A DNA stretch of 64,000 bases from Paenibacillus_E oryzisoli_A (GTDB taxonomy: Bacteria; Bacillota; Bacilli; Paenibacillales; NBRC-103111). Location: NCBI RefSeq assembly GCF_050467285.1, contig NZ_JBCMUN010000014.1, forward strand, positions 207,856-271,855, given 5' to 3'. Each line of letters opens with the position of its first letter. Positions within the stretch are counted from its first letter, which is position 1. Positions 59,900 through 64,000 of the stretch are shown here, one piece after another. Under the pieces are notes generated by a model, which was given only the letters and a program-made list of their open reading frames with translations, was not told the origin of the DNA and ran no database searches. The translations under genes were made by a program, and so were the position numbers.

Positions 59900-60925
59900 C
59901 TAGCTGCGCAAGGCGCCGGCCAGCCAGCTGTAGGCCTGGCTGCCGTTCACTTCATGCACGCCTGCGTAGAGATGGGAGCCGAGGCTCCCACTCGCTCCCA
60001 GCGCGGCGTAGCGCTCTTCCAGGAAGGCCAGCGCCTTCCTGACGCCATCTACGGGGAAGATCGGGTCGTCTTCCCCGGAAGCGATAAAGAGCGGGCGCGG
60101 CGCTAGGAGGCCGAGCAATTCGGGCAGCTCGGCGTACGTCAGCACGCCGGGCAGGTAGTTATCGATGCAGTGCGGCACGCGCATGATGCTGTCTTTGAAG
60201 GTGTTGGTGAAGGCGCACAGCACCGTCGCCCGAATGCGCTCGTCGATCGCGGCCGTGTACGCTGCGATCAGGCCCCCGCCGGAGAAGCCGAAGCAGCCGA
60301 TCCGCGTGGGATCCACGCCCTCCAGCGTCGCTAGGAGGTCGAGCGCTTTGACGGCCTCTGTCACGCGCAGCGCCGCCAGCGAAACGCCGTACATCGCCAG
60401 ATGCGAAGCCAGCGTCTGGCAGGAGGAATTGCCGACCTTGCCGGCCTGCTGATCCGCCGCAAGACGCCGGTCGCCGAAGCCGATCACCTCCGGCACGAGC
60501 ACGACAAAACCGCGCCGCACCAGCTCCAGCGCGTAATTGCCGTGAAGATCGTGCGGGCCGGTGTGCGGCGAGCCGTCAGGGTTCATGCCGGCGATCTGCC
60601 GGCTGCCGTAGCCGTGGCCGTGAATCGCAAGCACGGCCGGCGCAGGCGCTGTCAGCCCTTTCGGCTTCAGTACATAAGCCGGCACGCGCAGGCCCCACAC
60701 TGTGCTGAATTCCACCCGCTCGCGGATGTGATCGTCCAGCTCCGCGGCTTCAAGAGGAAGAGGCCGAAGCGCCTCTTCCGCTTCGACCTCCATCCGGAGC
60801 GATGCCGCCAGCCGATCTCTCAGCCAGTTGCTGTACGCAGGCTCTCCCATCTTAAGCCGGCGTTCCCTTCGTCTGTGTTCATGCACTTCATAGAGCTGTT
60901 CCAAGCTCGTATCCGGCTGCCACAT
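59900..60925 (-). CDS. Alpha/beta hydrolase, acetyl-xylan-esterase-like
   Basis: A 341-aa cytoplasmic alpha/beta hydrolase. An N-terminal helical region is followed by the core: oxyanion-loop strand PAVLAIHGHGYGSRQ, nucleophile Ser in GCFGFSGGGLIAAY, acid Asp in ASGEDDPIFP and His in AGVHEVNG. It fits the abhydrolase_7/CE7-like group of deacetylases and esterases. It starts 27 bp after a Gfo/Idh oxidoreductase gene on the same strand, so a role in sugar-ester catabolism is likely. Confidence 0.87.
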   Translation of the reverse strand: MWQPDTSLEQLYEVHEHRRRERRLKMGEPAYSNWLRDRLAASLRMEVEAEEALRPLPLEAAELDDHIRERVEFSTVWGLRVPAYVLKPKGLTAPAPAVLAIHGHGYGSRQIAGMNPDGSPHTGPHDLHGNYALELVRRGFVVLVPEVIGFGDRRLAADQQAGKVGNSSCQTLASHLAMYGVSLAALRVTEAVKALDLLATLEGVDPTRIGCFGFSGGGLIAAYTAAIDERIRATVLCAFTNTFKDSIMRVPHCIDNYLPGVLTYAELPELLGLLAPRPLFIASGEDDPIFPVDGVRKALAFLEERYAALGASGSLGSHLYAGVHEVNGSQAYSWLAGALRS

Positions 60926-60952
60926 GGTAATCGCTCCTCTCCGAGATCCGTG

Positions 60953-62239
60953 CTAGAACTTCACCAGCTTATCGACATTAACAGGCAAGCCTGTACGCAT
61001 CGAAATATTGCCCGCGATGCCAGTCAGAATCGACATCGCGCCATCCACATGCGATGCTGCACGGTTGAAACGGTCCGCAGCCGGCTCGTCGAAAATATCC
61101 TTCAGCAGCACAGGATCGCCGCCGCCGTGGCCGCCTACGCCTTCTTCAATGGCAACTTGGTAAGGTGCCGCGAACATTGGGAACACTTTGACGGATTTCT
61201 CTTTCAAAGCGCCTTCGTCTTCTTTTTTCCCACCGGAATTCACGTAGGATTGTTCGACAACGCGCATTTCGATACGGCCTTTGCTGCCGTTGATGTGCAC
61301 GTTGAACCCTTCCCAAGGCAGATACGCGTTCAAAGAGTACGTCAAGATCGCTTTATTTTTGTAACGGACCATCACGCCCATCGTATCTTCAATGGAAATG
61401 CCGTCGCCGAATACGCTTTGATCTCGTTGGTAGCCGTCTTCTTGCTCCGCATCCAGGTACAGGCCTTTCAAGTGCTCGTTGCTGTCGAGGTGCAGCGCGA
61501 ACGGATCGCCTTGGGCGTTCTCATTGCCTGTCGCGCGTTGATAGAACTTCGTTTCGCCGCGTTTCTCAGCATTCGCTTTGCCATAGAACATCAGGTCGCC
61601 CATCGCAAACACCGTTTGCGGCTGCGTGCCGAGCCAGAAGTTCACAAGGTCAAAATGGTGCGTAGATTTGTGCACCAGCAGGCCGCCGCCGTTCTTTTTG
61701 TCCCGGTGCCATCTGCGGAAGTAGTCCGCGCCGTGCTGCGTATTGAGCAGCCACTCGAAATGTACGGAATGCACGTCACCGATAACGCCGTCCATGATAA
61801 GTTCACGAACTTTCGTATTATGCGGCGCATAGCGATAGTTGAACGTTACGCGCAGTTGACGGCCGGTACGCTCGATCGCGTCCAGGATCTCTTGGCATTT
61901 TTCCTCGTCCACCGTCATCGGCTTCTCGGAAATGACATCGCAGCCCAATTCCATCGCTTTGATGATGTAAGTGTGGTGCGTGCGGTCAACTGTCGTGACG
62001 ATCACGTAGTCCGGTTTTTCCGTCCGGATCATCTCTTCAAAACGCTCCGCTTTATACGTCGGCACTTCATGATAGCCGTATTTATCTTTGAGCAGCTTGT
62101 TGGTATAGTTCATGCGGGTTTGATTGGAATCGCAAATCGCGACAAGCTCGGATGTTTCATTAAAATCCTTCACCATCGCCCCATAGAAAAATTCAGCTCG
62201 TCCACCAGTTCCTACTACTGCATAACGCTTTTTCGCCAT
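60953..62239 (-). CDS. Gfo/Idh/MocA family oxidoreductase
   Basis: A 428-aa NAD(P)-dependent sugar or cyclitol dehydrogenase. RYAVVGTGGRAEFFYGAM is the Rossmann start, VIVTTVDRTHHTYIIKAMELG and VISEKPMTVDEEKC contain the EKP motif, and TFNYRYAPHNTKVRELIMDG follows. The His of NGGGLLVHKSTHHFDLVNFW is in the usual active-site position. It is the first gene of a pair with the esterase and is divergent from an AraC regulator, its likely controller. The substrate is unknown. Confidence 0.93.
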   Translation of the reverse strand: MAKKRYAVVGTGGRAEFFYGAMVKDFNETSELVAICDSNQTRMNYTNKLLKDKYGYHEVPTYKAERFEEMIRTEKPDYVIVTTVDRTHHTYIIKAMELGCDVISEKPMTVDEEKCQEILDAIERTGRQLRVTFNYRYAPHNTKVRELIMDGVIGDVHSVHFEWLLNTQHGADYFRRWHRDKKNGGGLLVHKSTHHFDLVNFWLGTQPQTVFAMGDLMFYGKANAEKRGETKFYQRATGNENAQGDPFALHLDSNEHLKGLYLDAEQEDGYQRDQSVFGDGISIEDTMGVMVRYKNKAILTYSLNAYLPWEGFNVHINGSKGRIEMRVVEQSYVNSGGKKEDEGALKEKSVKVFPMFAAPYQVAIEEGVGGHGGGDPVLLKDIFDEPAADRFNRAASHVDGAMSILTGIAGNISMRTGLPVNVDKLVKF

Positions 62240-62391
62240 TTTGTGAATACCCCTCTCGTCATGTCTTACTTACGTTAAGGATAATACAAGATTTGTTGCG
62301 TTTCTAATCAAATATTACTTCACGACTTTATTTCCTTGCATATTTTGCTGTAAAATAAGAGGAGCATACGGAAATAAAGAAGGTGACTCCA

Positions 62392-63219
62392 TTGATTGAG
62401 CCGATGATTCGCTATGAAATCGGGCGGATTCGCAGAGAGCAAGCCTATACGATGCCTGTGAATCATTTTCACGACCACTACGAAATTTATTACTTGCTCA
62501 GCGGCAAGCGCTATTACTTTATTCAGGATCGTTCCTACTTCGTTCAGGAGGGGGATCTGGTGTTCATCGACCGCAACAAGCTGCATAAAACACTGGACGC
62601 CGACAACGCCGTTCATGAGCGAATCTTGCTCAGCTTCAACGACCGATGGCTGCGTGATTTAAGTGAGCCATCCAAGGAATTGGCGTTTGCGGCGTTCCGG
62701 GACAAGCAGCGTATCTTTTCGCTAAAAGGCGCAGACCGGACATTTGCCGAAAATCTCTTGTTCACAATGCTGCGCGAACAACAGCACAAACAGACCGGCT
62801 GGGAGCTGAGCAGCCAAGCGCTGCTGACGCAGCTTTTGGTGTTTTGTACGCGTCTGATCGACTCGCAGGAAGCGACAGATGAGCAGCCGCAGGCGAGCCA
62901 TCCGAAAATTTTTGAAATCGTCGCTTACATTAACGAGCACTATCAGTCGCGCCTCAGCCTGGCCACCATCTCGGACAAATTCCACATCTCGCCAAGCTAC
63001 TTCTGCCGCTCGTTCAAGGTGACAACAGGGTTCTCGTTCGTGGAGTACCTTAATAGCGTACGCGTTCGCGAAGCTCAGCGGCTTCTCCGCGAGACGAAGA
63101 TGAAAGTCATCGACATCGCCGAGCAAGCCGGCTTCGAAAGTGTCGCGCATTTCGGGCGCGTGTTCAAGCAGGTGACGTCGCAGACGCCGATGGCTTGCAG
63201 GAAGATGACGCGGGTGTAG
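62392..63219 (+). CDS. AraC family regulator
   Basis: A 275-aa regulator with an N-terminal cupin (NHFHDHYEIYYLLSGKRYYF, EGDLVFIDRNKLHKT) and two C-terminal helix-turn-helix motifs (RLSLATISDKFHISPSYFCRSF, VIDIAEQAGFESVAHFGRVF). The start is probably TTG 62392, eight bases after AAGAAGG; a GTG nine bases earlier overlaps the ribosome site. It faces the Gfo/Idh-esterase operon and probably activates it in response to a sugar. Confidence 0.9.
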   Translation: MIEPMIRYEIGRIRREQAYTMPVNHFHDHYEIYYLLSGKRYYFIQDRSYFVQEGDLVFIDRNKLHKTLDADNAVHERILLSFNDRWLRDLSEPSKELAFAAFRDKQRIFSLKGADRTFAENLLFTMLREQQHKQTGWELSSQALLTQLLVFCTRLIDSQEATDEQPQASHPKIFEIVAYINEHYQSRLSLATISDKFHISPSYFCRSFKVTTGFSFVEYLNSVRVREAQRLLRETKMKVIDIAEQAGFESVAHFGRVFKQVTSQTPMACRKMTRV

Positions 63220-63269
63220 GGTGGGCGATGCTCAACGAGAATCGCTTAGCGAAGAGGAGAGGGAAATCT

Positions 63270-63447
63270 CCTGCGAAAAAGCAGGCTTTTCTCAAAAAAA
63301 TGGTGTTTTTCGCAAAATGCCTGCGATAAAGCAGTTTTTCAAGCCAGGCCCATTCAAAAAGAGAGGTCTCGCCGAATATTCCTGCCTTTTTGCAGGCATT
63401 ACATCGAATCCTGAAGGAAGCAAGGGAAATTCCTGCCTTTTTGCAGG
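63270..63447 (+). repeat. Four-hairpin dispersed repeat, copy C
   Basis: The clearest copy. Hairpins lie at 63270-63285 (loop GAAAAA), 63320-63335 (GATAAA; right arm GCAG then TTTTT), 63381-63396 (CTTTTT) and 63432-63447 (CTTTTT). Centres are 50, 61 and 51 bp apart. It lies in the 309-bp gap between the AraC gene and the zinc-ribbon gene, which converge; a separate terminator follows. No coding frame is credible here. Confidence 0.85.
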
Positions 63448-63485
63448 CTTGATGCTCTCCATCCGAATGACCCTCACAGCAAGAA

Positions 63486-63510
63486 GAGGCAGCCCCCAAA
63501 GGGCTGCCTC
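63486..63510. terminator. Terminator of the zinc-ribbon gene
   Basis: GAGGCAGCCC/GGGCTGCCTC is a 10-bp stem with a 5-base loop; the - strand continues TTCTTGCTG and the + strand TCTCTCATT, so either direction is possible. Confidence 0.75.
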
Positions 63511-63528
63511 TCTCTCATTACTTCGCGC

Positions 63529-63879
63529 TCAACCAAACTGATGCCCGCACGACGAGCAGAATTTCGTCTCTGACGGCACAACTTTGCCGCAGACGCATTC
63601 TTTTTCGCCGCGCACCTCGATCAGCTTCTGCTCGAGCCCTTCAATATCCAGCTTCACCGCAGCGATGCCTTGGCTGTAGCTTTCTACGATTTCGCCATAG
63701 CGTGACGGATCCCCGGCGACATAGGCCGTGTAGACGGATTCGCCGATGAGGCCGTAAATCTTCTCGATCTCTTTTTCCTTGGATGAAATTTGCGCTTTCA
63801 ACTTCGTTATTTCGACCGTTTGCTGTGCTTTCTTGGCTGCGTCGGATGCACCTTGCTTGACTTTGTCAAAAAATGACAT
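63529..63879 (-). CDS. Coiled-coil zinc-ribbon protein
   Basis: A 116-aa protein. The N-terminal part (MSFFDKVKQGASDAAKKAQQ) leads to a helical stretch (TKLKAQISSKEKEIEKIYGL), then a second coiled coil (AAVKLDIEGLEQKLIEV), and a C-terminal zinc ribbon with CVCG and CSSCG. ATG 63879 follows GGAGGGG. Small proteins of this layout are common in Firmicutes; their role is unknown. The last 121 bases of the window show no gene. Confidence 0.8.
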   Translation of the reverse strand: MSFFDKVKQGASDAAKKAQQTVEITKLKAQISSKEKEIEKIYGLIGESVYTAYVAGDPSRYGEIVESYSQGIAAVKLDIEGLEQKLIEVRGEKECVCGKVVPSETKFCSSCGHQFG

Positions 63880-64000
63880 GGGGAACCCCTCCATCAATTC
63901 GTTATTCGCTCCATAACGATTCATATGCACACCTGCCGCCATCTAACACGCTGGCTTCAATTTAGAAGCTGAAATATTGTTTCGCGTTATTGTACGAAAT

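Noticed and set aside
63221..63541. Frames through repeat copy C (both strands)
   Set aside because: The residue strings simply echo the CCTGC/GCAGG hairpins and are not shared as protein between copies.

Overview
The window comes from a spore-forming, motile Firmicute of the Paenibacillaceae, most like Paenibacillus or Cohnella. The evidence is a small acid-soluble spore protein, the sporulation membrane protein YtaF, flagellar motAB, YesM/YesN two-component systems beside sugar ABC transporters without an ATPase, many AraC regulators, strong AGGAGG ribosome sites, frequent TTG/GTG starts and a moderately GC-rich composition. No rRNA, tRNA, phage, insertion sequence or CRISPR array was seen.

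Layout. 0-13 kb: accessory genes, comprising the end of an AHSA1-type protein, a DrrAB-like ABC exporter, a NucA/NucB-type nuclease, a cupin protein, a broken Paenibacillus-type gene, a MerR-MFS pair, an Rrf2 regulator with an AbrB-type permease and an isochorismatase-like hydrolase, a TetR-DoxX pair, a methyltransferase and a second MFS protein. 13.6-23 kb: a polysaccharide-use locus (YesM-like kinase, YesN-like regulator, sugar-binding lipoprotein, two permeases, an 808-aa secreted protein). 23-26 kb: a Fur-box-controlled siderophore-binding lipoprotein and an AraC regulator fused to a siderophore-binding domain. 26-33 kb: an FAD oxidoreductase divergent from an AraC gene, a TetR-controlled ABC-2 exporter and a Rossmann-fold protein. 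33-39 kb: a secreted stalk-domain protein, a HipA-like kinase in an apparent operon with dihydrofolate reductase, and htpG with a CIRCE operator. 39-46 kb: a c-di-GMP riboswitch before a 62-aa protein, then nrdR, a spore protein and the housekeeping run polA-mutM-ytaF-coaE-lytic transglycosylase. 46-59 kb: a HAD protein, an EAL-CBS-GGDEF protein, a hybrid kinase, phosphate uptake pstSCAB-phoU with a PhoP-box array, a chemoreceptor and motAB. 59-64 kb: ypsA, an esterase and Gfo/Idh oxidoreductase facing an AraC gene, and a zinc-ribbon protein.

The most unusual item is a dispersed intergenic repeat present three times (4.9, 13.2 and 63.3 kb). Each copy has four CCTGC-N6-GCAGG hairpins at a fixed 51-61-51 bp centre spacing, although the sequence between hairpins diverges. 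Other points of interest are the 115-bp tandem palindromic repeat at 26.0-26.3 kb, the c-di-GMP riboswitch/small-protein unit, the HipA-like kinase/dfrA operon, the CIRCE site of htpG overlapping a truncated dehydrogenase, and the paired 18-bp operators around the Rrf2 gene. All functions are read from sequence alone; no database search was run.
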